Assembly (NCBI GenBank): GCA_039621445.1
Contig: CP154954.1
Location: 23,076,954-23,140,953 of the forward strand
Origin: Euglena gracilis
Lineage: Eukaryota; Euglenida; Euglenophyceae; Euglenales
Length of the DNA stretch: 64,000 nucleotides
Direction: 5' to 3'
Below the pieces are notes generated by a model. That model made no database searches. It saw only the letters and a list, made by a program, of their open reading frames with translations, and was not told where the DNA came from. The position numbers and the translations under genes are program-made. Of this stretch, positions 22,191 through 33,648 are shown piece by piece (positions within the stretch are counted from its first letter, which is position 1; each line of letters begins with the position of its first letter).

Positions 22191-23120
22191 CGGCGTGGTT
22201 CCCCCCCGGAACGGAATCAAACAAGCCCAATGCATGAGGGTGACAGAATTTGCACGGGAACGAAAAATGAGAATTTTTCTCAAAATTCTCAAACGAGTGA
22301 AAGTGCCCCCCAACTTGTTTCTTTCGTTCGGACCCCTCTTTTTACTTTCGTTTTTTAAAATCTCCCCGAGGTTTTTCTTAGTGGAGGAGCGTTAAGGGGT
22401 CCTTAACCAACAATTTGGCCTAAAATGGTCCTGGGGCTTGGAAAATCACTGAAATTCCCATTTTGTGTTTCCGTCGGATTAAAAGTTCGGAAAAGGTTCT
22501 GTGGGTAGGCCTTTGCCTTTGAAGCCTGAACCCGTATTTTGTCATTACCGGCCTTAAATGGCAAAATTTACTGGACCAGTTGGCCGAAAGTTTCCGGTCG
22601 GGAGGAACAGAGCAAATTCCTCGTTAAGCACACCCCCAAATCGAACGACACAATTTCTAAGTCAATCTCACACACGGTTCTTCTTTACCCCTCTGACAAG
22701 TACTTTCACAAAATTTTCCACCTGTTTGGTTTGTTGTTCACAAGATTTTTTATTGTCAGCCTACAATAATAAACTCCAGGGAAGATTTCCAGGGGAAACA
22801 GTCAAGGATCTAAAAAAAAAATGTACAAAGGTAAGCAGTGCCGGCGGGTCGAACCGAAAGCCGAGGCCGGCGGACCGCAAGCCCAAAGCCGGGCAAGTCA
22901 AACACCTTTAGCGAAAAGTCCTTCGCTATGGACAAAGTGGTTTGGCATCCGCCCATTACACATTTTGGCATCCGCTATTTATATATTTTGTCAAAAGTCC
23001 ATGCTATGGACAACATCTTGGAAATCTTTGTACATCATCCTTTAGAAGGTATTTACAGAAATGTGAATGTTGTTTCGTTTGTTCCATGGTTGCTAGTCTT
23101 GTTGTATATAACCAACAAAA
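22191..23120. other. No recognisable gene
   Basis: A/T-rich spacer with stops in all frames. A short near-repeat, AAGTCCTTCGCTATGGACAA and AAGTCCATGCTATGGACAAC, lies at about 22,916 and 22,998. It borders the 3' end of the family A copy to the right. Confidence 0.45.
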
Positions 23121-24480
23121 CTAGTGGCAGGGTCCCAGGTGTCCTCTTCGGGACCATCTTTTCCACCTCACCTTCCAGTGGTGTATACTCCTGTCTAATT
23201 TGTGGTCGAGGATTTTGTCAACGACAAAATCATCTGTTTCAGGCAGTTTTGACCGTGGTTTGAAGTAGAGGCAGGGTATTACTTTATCGTTTGGTGGAAT
23301 CAGGTGTGGTTCGAAATCAATCATGTGCATATCGTCGACACCGTTTGGGTGAAGCGACTTTATTGCGCCAACTTGTACCTAACCGATCGAGGATCTCACA
23401 TGGTCCGATCTAGAGGGGGTCCAACGTCGTGGATTGCGTGCGGGTTCTGTTGTTCCGAACCCACACGCGGTCGCCTGGGTTATACATCGGTGATTTGTAA
23501 TCTTGTAAGAATTGGCGTTGTTTTTGAATGTGTATAGCGACGGCGCGCTTTTGCACTTCCGTGCGAAATGATTCCACTTCAGAGAAGCATGTTTCGCAAC
23601 CCATGCTAGAACGAGCGGGTCGTTCTGACGGGATGTTGCCCATTGGTGGGGGGTCTCTCCCGAAGACGATTTTGTATGGTGAGTATTGCAATATCAAACC
23701 CGGTAAACTGTTGATATAAAATAAACATCAGGGAAACACTTGTAGCCAGGCATTGTGCGATTCGGCCAGTGAAAGTCGTAGCATGTTGACTACAGCTTTC
23801 ACTGCCCCTTCAGCGCGACCATTTCCTTTTGTACGGATAAAAACAATAAAATGCTGCTCAATTCCGAGCAAACCGCAAAGTGTTGAGAAAAATCTCGAAT
23901 AAATCAAGTGGTCTTGATCACTAACGATTTCATTCGGTAAACCCGTGAGGCAAATTAATCTTTCTGAAAACATTTGTGCCAAGACTTGTGCTGTCAGCCG
24001 TGCTTTCTGGCATGGAATGGCTCCGGTGTACCTTCTCAGCCGGCAGACGACAACAAGAACATAATCATAAATTTTGTCATCTTTTCCTTTCCAAGGTTCT
24101 AACTCCACAAATTTCCGTGCAGAGGGAATTAAAAATGTCATTCGGCACGGGGAAGGAGTCCAGCGTACCATAGGGGCCTCTGCGCGGTTTCACACCTTGA
24201 CAATTTTGGCATCGTTGCGAAAATTGTAAACAGCGCGTGTACAATTCTTTTTGGCCGGGGTTGTACAGTACCTGCGACCCACCAAAGAATGAAGTTTCGG
24301 GGCCCCAGGGTGCTCTTGATTGCGGTAACATAAAAGTACATCATCAACCAAGTCACAGGGTATGCAGTACTTGTAACCAGTATCATTCCGAAAGCAAACG
24401 TAAAGGTAGTAAGGTACAATTTTCAACCAATTCACCATTACGCAATCTTTGTACGACGTCATTGTAAAAATCCTCCTTGG
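23121..24480 (-). pseudogene. Older family A integrase and chromodomain
   Basis: Zinc-binding segment near 24,420-24,190 (CYRNQEHPGAPK, GRRYCTT). Core at about 24,150-23,740, with EIVSDQDHLIYSRFF and the acidic third position in GRAEGAVKAVVN. Then DRVWVRNNRTRTQS and a chromodomain remnant at about 23,245-23,121 (DDFVVDKILDHKLDRSIHHW). Many frameshifts and stops, and lower similarity to the 1-12 kb copies, mark it as an older insertion. No 3' extra ORF is recognisable downstream. Confidence 0.8.
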
Positions 24481-24689
24481 AATAATCCCTTTCACCAAAA
24501 AAAGGGAGGGGCTAGAGATTCTGATCGCGTAACTCGGCGGCGGCCTGGCATTCTGCCGCGTTGTCGTTTTCCCTGTACGGGGGCAATCGGCCTTTGCCGC
24601 CAAATCCGCGAAACAGGAAAGTTGTCAAGTAAGTTGTCAGCGGCGTCTGCGCGCCTCGCGAATTCGTTGGCTTAGCGACTTCCATGGAA

Positions 24690-26205
24690 CGTGGCATCAC
24701 CATTATCAGGGTTACCAGGGTGATGGCGAGGTGCACGGGAGATCAGGTCAGCCACTTTTTGAGTATGACCGGTGTGTAAACTACCACCAGGTTGAATTGA
24801 ATTGAATCAAAGATTCGTGCCAACGGCATCTTCGGCGAACTAAGGACATGGCGTTGTTCAAGCCTTCGGTGTACCAGTGTTGGAGTGACTCCTGATATGT
24901 CAACACTAGTATTTGTACGTGTGAACTGGCAACCTAACTTCGGAATTTTTGTAGGATAAGGACATTGGCATATGTCTCCTTTTCTCGTATGCTCCATTTG
25001 ACTTGTCCTTTTCTGTCTTCACCTTGTGACTTTCTGCTGAAGAATGCTACAGGGCGAGGTTCATTCCACGAGTTATGTTGACTCAACACACCGCCGGCAG
25101 CATAGTCACTGCTATCGGCCTCCAGTATGTCTGGTTTGTATGGATCTGCAATGTCAGGTAAAACACTGTCCAACATCAATTGTTTAAGTGTCGTTAGCTC
25201 TTCTCGCGTTGTATCATCCCATTGAATCTTTTTATTGTCAGGAGCGCGATGTTTGAGTTGCCGCGTCAGTGGTACCGCGATTTTCGCAAAATCCTTCATG
25301 TAAGTCGCGTAATGTTGCGCTAAACCCAAAACTTCTTTTAAGTCTGTGATTGTTTTGATGTTTTCAGGTGTCCACTTCTTTATAAATTCAAGTTTGCTTG
25401 GAGATGCTCTCCTTTGTCTGTTATTAAGAATGTGTCCACCAAATTTTATCGTTTCGCGAAACGAATGCATTTTCGCACCTTTGACGAAAAGCAAATCTTT
25501 TTGGAATGTTGTCAGAACTGATTGTACATCGCGGTGGTGGGTATCAAGGATATCACTACCCGAATTTTTAAGTGGAGGAGGTGTGCCTATCAGCACGTCA
25601 TCAATGTATACCATTGCAAACGGTTAATCTCGAAAAATTCATTGTATCACTCTTCTGAACATGACTGGGCCATTCATTACACCCATTGGTAACACTGTCC
25701 ACTGGTAAACTCCGCGGGAGGTTACAAATGCGGTGTATGGTAGGGAGTCAGGTTGTAAGTGCATCTGGTGAAAATCATCCTCTAAATCAAAAATCGATAA
25801 GAGGCGGTTTTCCGCTTGTTATGTAATCAGGTCTTTGATAAGTGGTAATGGAAATGGATCATCCTTTGTCCGTGAGTTCAAATATCGGTAATCCAGCACA
25901 AGTCTCCACTTCTTCTGTCCAGAAGCATCGGGAGGCCTGGGTACCACAAAAGCTTGTGAGGTCACTTGCTTTTGGAGGGTATGATCCACTTGCGTTCAAT
26001 CCCTTTTTCGATTATTGTAATGAGAACTTGTTCTCTTTCGCCTGAACAGCGAAATAAGTTTCGGTGCAAGTGCTGTGCACCTGCTTTAAGTTCAATTTTA
26101 CAGACACCTAAAGGTGCGCGAATTGCATATTCTATGTTATGGGCAGAGATAGGATGTTCTAGAACTTCACTGAATTCGCGATTGATCTTTGTACATAGTT
26201 CTTGT
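24690..26205 (-). pseudogene. Older family A RT-RNase H
   Basis: RT spans about 26,205-25,330, with NREFSEVLEHPI near its start and MVYIDDVLIGTPPPLKNSG at the catalytic site. RNase H is at about 25,180-24,800 (DSSDYAAGGVLSQHN, EKETYANVLILQKF). It preserves the sequence upstream of RT (ELCTKINREF) that was replaced by an integrase fragment in the copies at 8.9 and 10.4 kb. Element 1 is inserted about 90 bp further right, at 26,298. Confidence 0.8.
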
Positions 26206-26298
26206 GACTAGGGGTGTTGACCACCGCTTTCTTTCACTGCGGATAGTTGGTATGTTTGGTCATTCTGACTTTTTCCGCGTAGGAATTCGTCAGTGTGG

Positions 26299-27131
26299 TG
26301 TTCACCGGTTCCGCCACCCCCGGGCTGCCGGTCGCCCCCGCGACCGCCAAGTCCCTTTGGGCCAAGGGCCCCGGGGGGTCCTCGCCGGTGGGGAGGACAC
26401 CGACAGGGGGGGTGGTGTTTCCGGGGTGGGGCCTGCGCTTTTTCCGGGGGTTGGTGGGCTCAAGTCAACCCCCTTTTTTTCACCCAGGTGGTTTCCCCAA
26501 CCCCAGCCGGTGCGTAGGATCGTTTTTTGAACGGTTTCCGAAGATTTCGTGAAAACTGAAAAATCTGCCATTTTGCTTGCAAATCTCACTTCTCTCTCTC
26601 TCTCTCACCCACTCACTCTCTTGCACACCTTGAAGGTAAAAACCAACCCACTGAAACTTGAAACTCTTGAAGTCAAAACAGAAAGAAACTTGAATTCTGA
26701 AACTCCGAGACTTGAGTGAGAACACACTTGAAACCGAAAACTGTGAAATGTGAATGTATGGAATGTGCAAACCTTGGGGCAAGGAGTGGTAGGTGATGGA
26801 GGCGAAGGCGGTGGTATAGAGGAGTGGGCGGTGGTGTTAAAGGCTCCTTCAAGGCAATGACTTCAATAGATCAATGACCAACAATGAAACTCAACTTGCC
26901 ACTTCAATTGAAAGTCCAATTGAAAAATTCAATACAATAGTATTCCTTCTTGCCAAACATTGGGGAAAACCCCTCAAGTTCTGTGAAAAAAAAAAACTCG
27001 AAGGCGCTTAGAAATTTGACCCGCTTCCAATTTAAGTCGCGGGTTTCTCTAACTGATTGGCTGTTACCCGCGACTTTGTAATTTGCGCCTTCTGGCAATT
27101 TTTGGCTGCCGGCGCAAGCCGGCGGCCGACA
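26299..27131 (-). repeat. Element 1 3' LTR
   Basis: 833 bp, pairing with 38,936-40,751. It has a CT microsatellite near 26,591. It carries about 40 bp (about 26,391-26,431) absent from the other LTR, and scattered substitutions, so the insertion is not recent. Confidence 0.88.
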
Positions 27132-27142
27132 CCCCCTCCCTT
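27132..27142 (-). promoter_or_regulatory. Element 1 polypurine tract
   Basis: In element sense AAGGGAGGGGG lies directly before the TGTCGG start of the 3' LTR, the normal place for plus-strand priming. Confidence 0.7.
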
Positions 27143-27429
27143 GCGACCTTAGTTGGACACCAAAAATTCGCCCCCCCCCCGTTCCTCAAAAACGGGGGGG
27201 GGTGAATCCTCCATTCGGCACTCTTTTATCCAAAGCCTATGTCCCACACCCATTCTCCCTTGAATCAACGAATAGGAAACAAACTTCAGGGACTATGGCT
27301 TTCAAGTGCCTTCAAACCTTTGGGAAAGACTTGTTCCACCAACCAATGAATATTAGGCTGCCCCCCCCCCGCTTCTCACGGGTGGTATGAGGGTCTTCAC
27401 CAAGATCTGCCCCCCCCTTCCAACGGGTC

Positions 27430-28285
27430 GGGGGATTTTTTGGTAAAAATTCGGTTGCCACCCCCTTCGGGTTGGGGGAATTTTTGGTTCAAATTCGTCA
27501 AGCCCCCCCCCCCTCCTCGGGCCGGGGGAATTTTGTCCAAAAAAACCAAGCCCCCCCCCCTCCTCGGGCCGGGGGGATTTTTGTCAAAAAAATCGGGCCA
27601 GGGAGATCTTTGTCAAAAATTCAAGACTCCCCCCCCCTCCTCGGGCCGGGGGGATTTATGTCCAAAAATTCAAGGCGCCCCCCCCCCTCGGGCCGGGGGA
27701 ATTTTGTCCAAAAAAATCAAGCCCCCCCCCTCCCTCCTCGGGCCGGGGGATTTTTGTCAAAAAATCGAACGCCCCCCCCCCCCTCCTCGGGCCGGGGGGA
27801 TTTTTGTCAAAAATCAACGCCCCCCCCACCCCCCCCCCCCCCCCCCCCCTCCCCCCCCCTCCCCCCCTCCTCGGGCCGGAGGGATTTTTGTCCAAAAAAA
27901 TCGAGGCGCCCCCCCCTCCTCGGGCCGGGGGAATTTTGTCCAAAAAAATCAAGCCCCCCCCTCCCTCCTAGGGCCGGGGGATTTTTGTCCAAAAAATCGA
28001 ACGCCCCCCCCCCCCTCCTCGCGCCGGGCGGATTTTTGTCAAAAAATCAAGCCCCCCCCCCCTCGGGCCGGGGGATTTTTGTCAAAAAATAGAGGCACCC
28101 CCCCCCCTTCTCGGGCCGGGGGAATTTTTGTCAAAAAATCAAGGCGCCCCCCCCCTCCTCGGGCCGGGGGAATTTTTTTCAAAAATTCAAGCCCCCCCCC
28201 CCTCCTCGGGCCGGGGGGAATTTTTGTCAAAAAAATCAAGGCGCCCCCCCCCCCCCTCGGGCCGGGGGATTTTTGTCGAAAACTC
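27430..28285. repeat. C-rich minisatellite inside element 1 3' region
   Basis: More than a dozen tandem units of about 45-60 bp: a C run, TCCTCGGGCCGGGGG, ATTTTTGTCAAAAAA and TCAAG or CGAACG variants. The C runs vary in length (a pure run near 27,825-27,850). Open frames on both strands follow from the repeat composition and are not genes. Confidence 0.85.
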
Positions 28286-28827
28286 TGTCCCCTTAACCAA
28301 CCCAGTGAGGGCTCATATTGTCACCAAGGACTCCCAACCACAGTGTAATCCATCCTCATTCACACATACGAATGATTTAGGAAGGAACCCTTTTAACACC
28401 ACCGCGTGACCGTAATGCGAGGGGAAGCTACGCAGGGGTAGGGAGAGGGAGAGGGAAGGGCGAACGGCAGTATAGGGCAGAATATAGCAAATGAGGTGAT
28501 GGTGGGTGGGAGGTACCGGGGTTCACCGGCCCAACATGGTCATGACCGGTACCCTCCCACTTTTAGCAATCACGCGCAATATATGTTGATGGTGGGGGGT
28601 TGGCCTTTGCCATAGGCCTTGCCTTTCCCCCCTTTGTTCACAAGGACGATTCTGCCCCGGGGCTTCGGTGCCTACCCCTTTGGCACCCCCCATTCAGGGC
28701 CTCCCCCCACCTTGGCCCACTTTGGCCTTCTCCCGTCTCACCCCAAGGCCTCGGTCCATACCTTCTTTCCGTTTGTGTCCCCCTCTCCCTGTGGAATATG
28801 GTGTGCCCATTCTCATCACAATCCTCC
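28286..28827. other. Element 1 3' untranslated segment
   Basis: Lies between the minisatellite and the zinc-ribbon ORF stop. No frame with recognisable content was seen. Confidence 0.5.
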
Positions 28828-29271
28828 TCATATTGACAATCCAAACACCTTTTTTTTGTAAAGCAACCTTCTCTCCCCTTTTTCCTTGAGAGGCAAAAGA
28901 ACCGTGAACTCCCGAAAACAATTTTGGCACACTTCATACCACTCCCTTGGCTGAAAATCGGGTGTCCGAAATGGCACCCCTCTGACATCCACCCTTTCAA
29001 AGGTTTCACAATTGATGCAGAATCTTTTGAATCCCTCCTCCCCATCGTTCAAGGGAGCCAAAAAAGTGTCCTCCCCGTGGCAAACATCACATGTTTTGTA
29101 TAATCCTTGGAGCCTCTCATCCAAATTGACTTGGTTTAATTTTCCACAGCCCCCACACCTCATTATGGTGTCACTTGCCATTAATCGTCCTTGAAAGGTC
29201 TCAAAAGCTTGTAATTCTGTGGGGGTAGAGGCGGGGGAGGTGGTGGGGTTTGTGGCCGGCGAATCTGACAT
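28828..29271 (-). CDS. Putative zinc-ribbon protein of element 1
   Basis: Open frame of 147 codons from the ATG at 29,271 (MSDSPATNPTTSP). After a Ser/Thr/Pro-rich start come four Cys pairs, MRCGGCGKLN, KTCDVCHG, FCINCETF and VCQNCFREF, spaced like two treble or ribbon zinc sites. It lies 3' of the chromodomain integrase and before the minisatellite, outside the standard gag-pol set. Unlike most frames of this element it has no stop or shift. A nucleic-acid-binding or chromatin accessory role is inferred only from the Cys pattern. The window ends before the matching region of element 2, so conservation cannot be tested here. Confidence 0.5.
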   Translation of the reverse strand: MSDSPATNPTTSPASTPTELQAFETFQGRLMASDTIMRCGGCGKLNQVNLDERLQGLYKTCDVCHGEDTFLAPLNDGEEGFKRFCINCETFERVDVRGVPFRTPDFQPREWYEVCQNCFREFTVLLPLKEKGERRLLYKKKVFGLSI

Positions 29272-29589
29272 TTTTTTGTTGTCCACTCCTTTCCCCACGT
29301 TGGGCCGGTTGTCCATGTATAAAGTGGTGCCCCCTGGTGGGGCATTCACACTCCTGGCCCCCTTGCGGGGCCTTTTTCTGCCTTTCTCCATTCTCTTTCC
29401 ATGGCAGATTCTTGTCACTTGGGTGTGAACATTCCCTCCTTCACACACTCGTGCGCATTTGCGCACACATACACACACGCACACACACAGACATGCAAAT
29501 CCGGATTTTGAATTTTAATGATGGGGGAAAAAAACAGCACTTTGCCTTCCCTCAAACTTGCATCAAGGCCTCCTAGCTCACTCAAGAGG

Positions 29590-30985
29590 TTATGGCCACC
29601 CATCAATTTTTAGTTCGGACATTACGTCCACTTTCACTTTTTTCTCACGACAATATTTCACAAACTCTTCACTGAATCTGTGAATGAAATTTCCAGCCGG
29701 TTCCCAGGTTTCCTCCCCGTCCTCATATCCGACCCACTTTGTAAAAAATTCCCATTTTCCATCTTTTCTTTTCTGATGCCTTAATATTTTTTCCACCTCC
29801 CACTCCTCAGGTAATGCCTCTTCTTCTTTTTCGGTCCGTTTATAGTAAAAAAGAGGCACCCCCTTACCTTCAACTTGGGGTTCCCGATATTCCTTCAAAA
29901 AACTCCTATGAGCTTTTGTCTCTACCCCAGGTTTCATTTCGATTACATAACTTCGTTCCCCCTCTCTACCCTTCACGACCCCAGGTCCTACCCACCTAGA
30001 GTCAAGCTTCTCACCCGACCCCTCGGGTCTCCTATACCAAACCGTCGTCCCCACCTTTAGGGGTTCCATTTCTTTCCTCCCGTTATTTATCCTTGCCACC
30101 TCCTCCTCATGCTTTTTGTTGAGTATCCTAGCCACCCTCCCATCAATGTCTTGCATCCTTCGGAAAAACTCCACCTAATCCTCACATTCTTTGGGTGGTT
30201 GGCAGGGTACCCCTGCCAATGGTCTTTCCCTTCCAGTCACAATTTAAAATGGGCTCAATCCGCTTTCCCCCTTTACGTCATGAATTCGGTCCAAAACTTG
30301 GGGTAAAGCCTCAACCCAATTAATTTTTTCCTCCACGTACAATTTTCTCAACACCTCCATTACCTGTTGTCCGGCTCTCTCAACCCTCCCGTTTGCTTGG
30401 CGGTGGTATGCTTGGGAATATGCTTGCCTAATCCCCAAAAGTGCACACATGTTTTTCCACCAAGTGCTTGTGAAATGGCTCCCTTGGTCACTTGAGATGA
30501 CCGAGGGAACCCCAAAAGCCTCCACTGATTTTTTACCATTTCCTTAGCCAACTTGGCACCGGTTAATCCCTTGTCCTTGCATGCAACCCCACAATCCAAC
30601 CCGAATGCCTATCCACACAAAGGGCCAGGGTGTCGTACTCCCCCCCATCGTGTAAAACCCTTGGCATTCGAAACAAATCGATGGCAACACTTGTCATTAG
30701 TGCAGGGGGTATGGGTGTGGACTCGATCGGTCCTTTCAAACTCTCCCCCCTCACACTCGCTTGGCATGTGGAACAATTTTTGCTGCAATTTTGGTTGAGT
30801 TGTTTTGCAGCCTTTTCATCAGCCCAAACAAAACGGATTGCCATGTGTTTCCAAACTGTTTCAGGGCCAACGTGCCCCAAAAACTCGTGATTTTCTTGAA
30901 TCACCAAGGGTTGGAAACTTTCAGGCACACACAACTTTTCCTCGAAAAACAGTTGACCGTTCAAGACTTTATAGCTTTTGGGCCA
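29590..30985 (-). pseudogene. Element 1 integrase with chromodomain
   Basis: Zinc-binding segment at 30,964-30,700 (HEFLGHVGPETVWKH, CSKNCSTC). Core acidic residues lie in AIDLFRMP, SDQGSHFTS and RVERAGQQVM. The C-terminal part has KVGTTVWYRRPEGSGEKLDS. The chromodomain is at about 29,790-29,640 (WEVEKILRHQKRKDGKWEFF, then WVGYEDGEETWEPAGNF). The core is split by frameshifts at about 30,570 and 30,240. It differs clearly from family A integrase, so this is a separate chromovirus lineage. Confidence 0.88.
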
Positions 30986-31405
30986 AACTGAACCACCTTT
31001 GGTAGCCTCCCATTTTTCTTTCCACGTGGGGCATCGGGAATATGCTTCCCCTTAATCACGCTCCCATACGGGCTTAGTATCCTTAGGGGTCGTACTTGGC
31101 AGGGCGTCCCCCACTTCCATACGAGTGTCCCCCCTCGAACTTTCAGCCGTCTCCGGGACAGGGGTCGTCTCCCCCCCCACTTTCTCATCCCAAAAATGAA
31201 CTCGTTTCTTTTCTTTCCTGGGCCCTTGTGAGTGGGTGTCCACAGGGGTGTCTTTTCCTCCTGGGTCTACCCCACCCTCGGTTCCCCTCCTTGTGCACTC
31301 TCCTTTTTCCTCCTCAGGTGTTACGTTTTAGCCACTACGGGTTGTCACCCCCCGTATCCAGGCATTACGTAAATTGGGCTGGTTTTTGATTCTTATCTCC
31401 AAACA
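30986..31405 (-). other. Element 1 linker between RNase H and integrase
   Basis: Low-complexity acidic and basic codons with shifting frames. No domain is recognised. It occupies the usual linker position. Confidence 0.5.
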
Positions 31406-32969
31406 CTATTTTTCCTCTTCTTTTTCCTCCCGGATAAAATTTTCCATTTCATCCTTGTCTTCGGCTGACCCATGCTTACTTATATCTCTTAGGGCCTGTG
31501 AAGCTGGGTATGCCCACCGACTAAGGATATCGGCTATGGTATTTTCTTTACTCGGGATATATCCCACCGTCAAATCATACTTGGAGAAAATTTGATGCCA
31601 TCTCGCCCTCCTCCCAACCGGACCACTGTGGGTGTCTAGGACCTCCCTTGTCCAAGACTCCAAAGTTTGGGGGTCGGTTAAAACCAAAACGGGTTGCAAT
31701 CCAATCCAACTCTCCCATTTTTGTAGTGCCAAAATTATGGCGTACGTCTCCAACTCCCGGGCCCTCGGTCAATTTTCGAGACATAAAAGCCACTGGCACA
31801 GTTTTTTTCTCAATCACATCGTGGGCTGTGGGTCTTCCTCCCTCCTTCATGTGCTCTAACGTTGCCCCCACGGCGTACCCACTAGCATCAACCCTTAGCA
31901 GAAAGGGTTTATCTGGGTCTACCCGTTGCAACATCAGGCCCGAACACAACCTTTCTTTCAGCTCCTCAAAAGCTTTTAAATCCTCCCCATCAAATTCCAC
32001 AGGTTTTCGACTTCCTTTCTTTCCCACCTCCCTGGGGACTTTCAATTTGTCTTGCAGCCGGGCAGCTACTTCCGCATACATGTGAATGTATGCATTGTAA
32101 TAATTTCTGAATCCCAAAAAGGCTCTCAAAGCCGTAATTTTTTTTGGAACCTCCCACTTTTCGATCGCTCGTAACTTACCCGGTGCAGGCCTCCTAGTCC
32201 CGTTTCCTAAAATTTGTCCACAAAATTCGACCTCCTCAACGAAAAGTTTGGCTTTGAATTCATCAGCCACCAATAATTCTGTTTTGAGCACTTCCAACAC
32301 CCTCCTCAAATCTTTTTCATGTGCCCCCACTAGATCCTCCCCTTCCCCGACCGTTGTCCCCACCAGTTAGTCGTCTATGTACCCTGTGGCGATATCCCTT
32401 ACTGGTGTCAAACGGTCATCGATCATTTGCTGAAACTGCTGGGGGGCATTTGTCAAACCCATTACGTTCACCCTCCATTGAAAAATGCCTTTGGGGGTAA
32501 AACAACACGTTATGGGTCGACTTTCTGGGTGTAAAGGTTGTTGGTTAAAAGCTTGCTTCAAATCGATGATCGAAAACATTTGGTTTGCACCATGTTTGAC
32601 TAAAATGTCTTCAATTTTGGGTAGGAGGTAGTTGCATCGCCTTGTTTGGCTGTTTGGGCCCCTGAGGTCCACCACCCCCCTCCAAGGAAAATCGTTAGAT
32701 TTTTTTGGAACTGGAAAAGTCTGGGATAGCCATTCAGAATTTTTGGCTGTGGCTGGCTCAATGTATTTTTTGTCGAGCCAGTCTTGTGTGATTTTTTCAA
32801 GTGCCTCTTTCCTCTCACCGTGCATGAAAAAAGGCTTCTGTCTGGTTGGCTTTGCCCCCTCCTTCAAAGGTATGTATGCATAACCATATTGTCCTCTTTC
32901 GGGGGGTTCTGGAAATGGCGATGACCGAAATACCGTCCGCCGGTAATCTTCCAAAACTTGCTCCCTCAA
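31406..32969 (-). pseudogene. Element 1 reverse transcriptase-RNase H
   Basis: The RT shows PFPEPPERGQYGYAYIPLK, PWRGVVDLRGPNSQTRR, FSIIDLKQAFNQQPLHP, NVMGLTNAPQQFQQM and the catalytic ATGYIDD, followed at once by an in-frame TAA at about 32,364-32,366 where element 2 has ILVGTTVGEG. RNase H follows (LRVDASGYAVGATLE, METYAIILALQKWESW, LTDPQTLESW), with a frameshift near 31,750. Overall it is intact in outline but the enzyme is interrupted at the active site. Confidence 0.9.
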
Positions 32970-33000
32970 CTTCGACTACCAGTTCCTCCTCTTTTTTGTC

Positions 33001-33582
33001 CTACCCCTCCCTTGCAATTATCATTCGGTTGATAACTTGCACTGGGGGGTCACTTCCCTCCAAATTTGTGGCAACCTCCCCTAGGTCCTCATCGCTCAAA
33101 AATTGCAATTCCTGGTCCAACCCTTCCAATGGCAAACAAAGACCAAGTTTTTGCAACCCAAACGAAGACCCGTCTGCCACAGTCACATTGTCCACTGAAA
33201 AATTTTTGTCATCACTGAATTTTTGCGGACCCCTCCGTTTTTCAACACCCCGCAAGAAAATCAGGTCAGGGCTGTCTTTCACCAATGCCTTGTGGTGTGT
33301 AAAAATTCCCAGTTTTGTTTCTGCCAACCATGGATAAGAAAGAATTGCATCAACTTTGATGTTTGCCTCATAAAATTCAACCTCGTATTCCACACACTCA
33401 ATTTCCCTTTCCTCATTCCAATTTTGTTGTAGGATCATTTTCACCCTTGCACATCTGCTCCCCCCCGCCAAAGTTTGCCCATTGGCAGTTTCAAACCTTA
33501 ACGGGTCCTTAGCAGGATACATTAGGTGGTCCCCTATCAACCCTTGTCGAATGAGGTTTGCCTCCGCCCCCGTGTCAATCAA
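33001..33582 (-). pseudogene. Element 1 aspartic protease
   Basis: Retropepsin-like domain with the catalytic IDTGAEANLIRQG near its start, and AILSYPWLAETKLGIF as the C-terminal hydrophobic/glycine-like motif. It lies between the methyltransferase and RT frames. The domain itself reads through without a stop; the C-terminal part (LGLCLPLEGLDQELQ) links toward RT. It processes the polyprotein in related elements. Element 2 has the same order and motifs. Confidence 0.85.
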
Positions 33583-33648
33583 ATTTCTGGCCGTTTTTTC
33601 TCCCCATTTGCCAACTTAATCTGGGTTTTTAACAGCAGTTGTCTGTCC

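Noticed and set aside
27430-28285. CRISPR-like array
   Set aside because: Units are contiguous low-complexity repeats without unique spacers, in a eukaryotic retroelement.
27440-28348. 302-codon Pro/Gly-rich frame
   Set aside because: Lies wholly in the C-rich tandem repeat, and other frames are equally open.
29430-29500. Cys/Val-rich N-terminal extension of the zinc-ribbon frame
   Set aside because: Encoded by a CA/GT microsatellite; the ATG at 29,271 is the better start.
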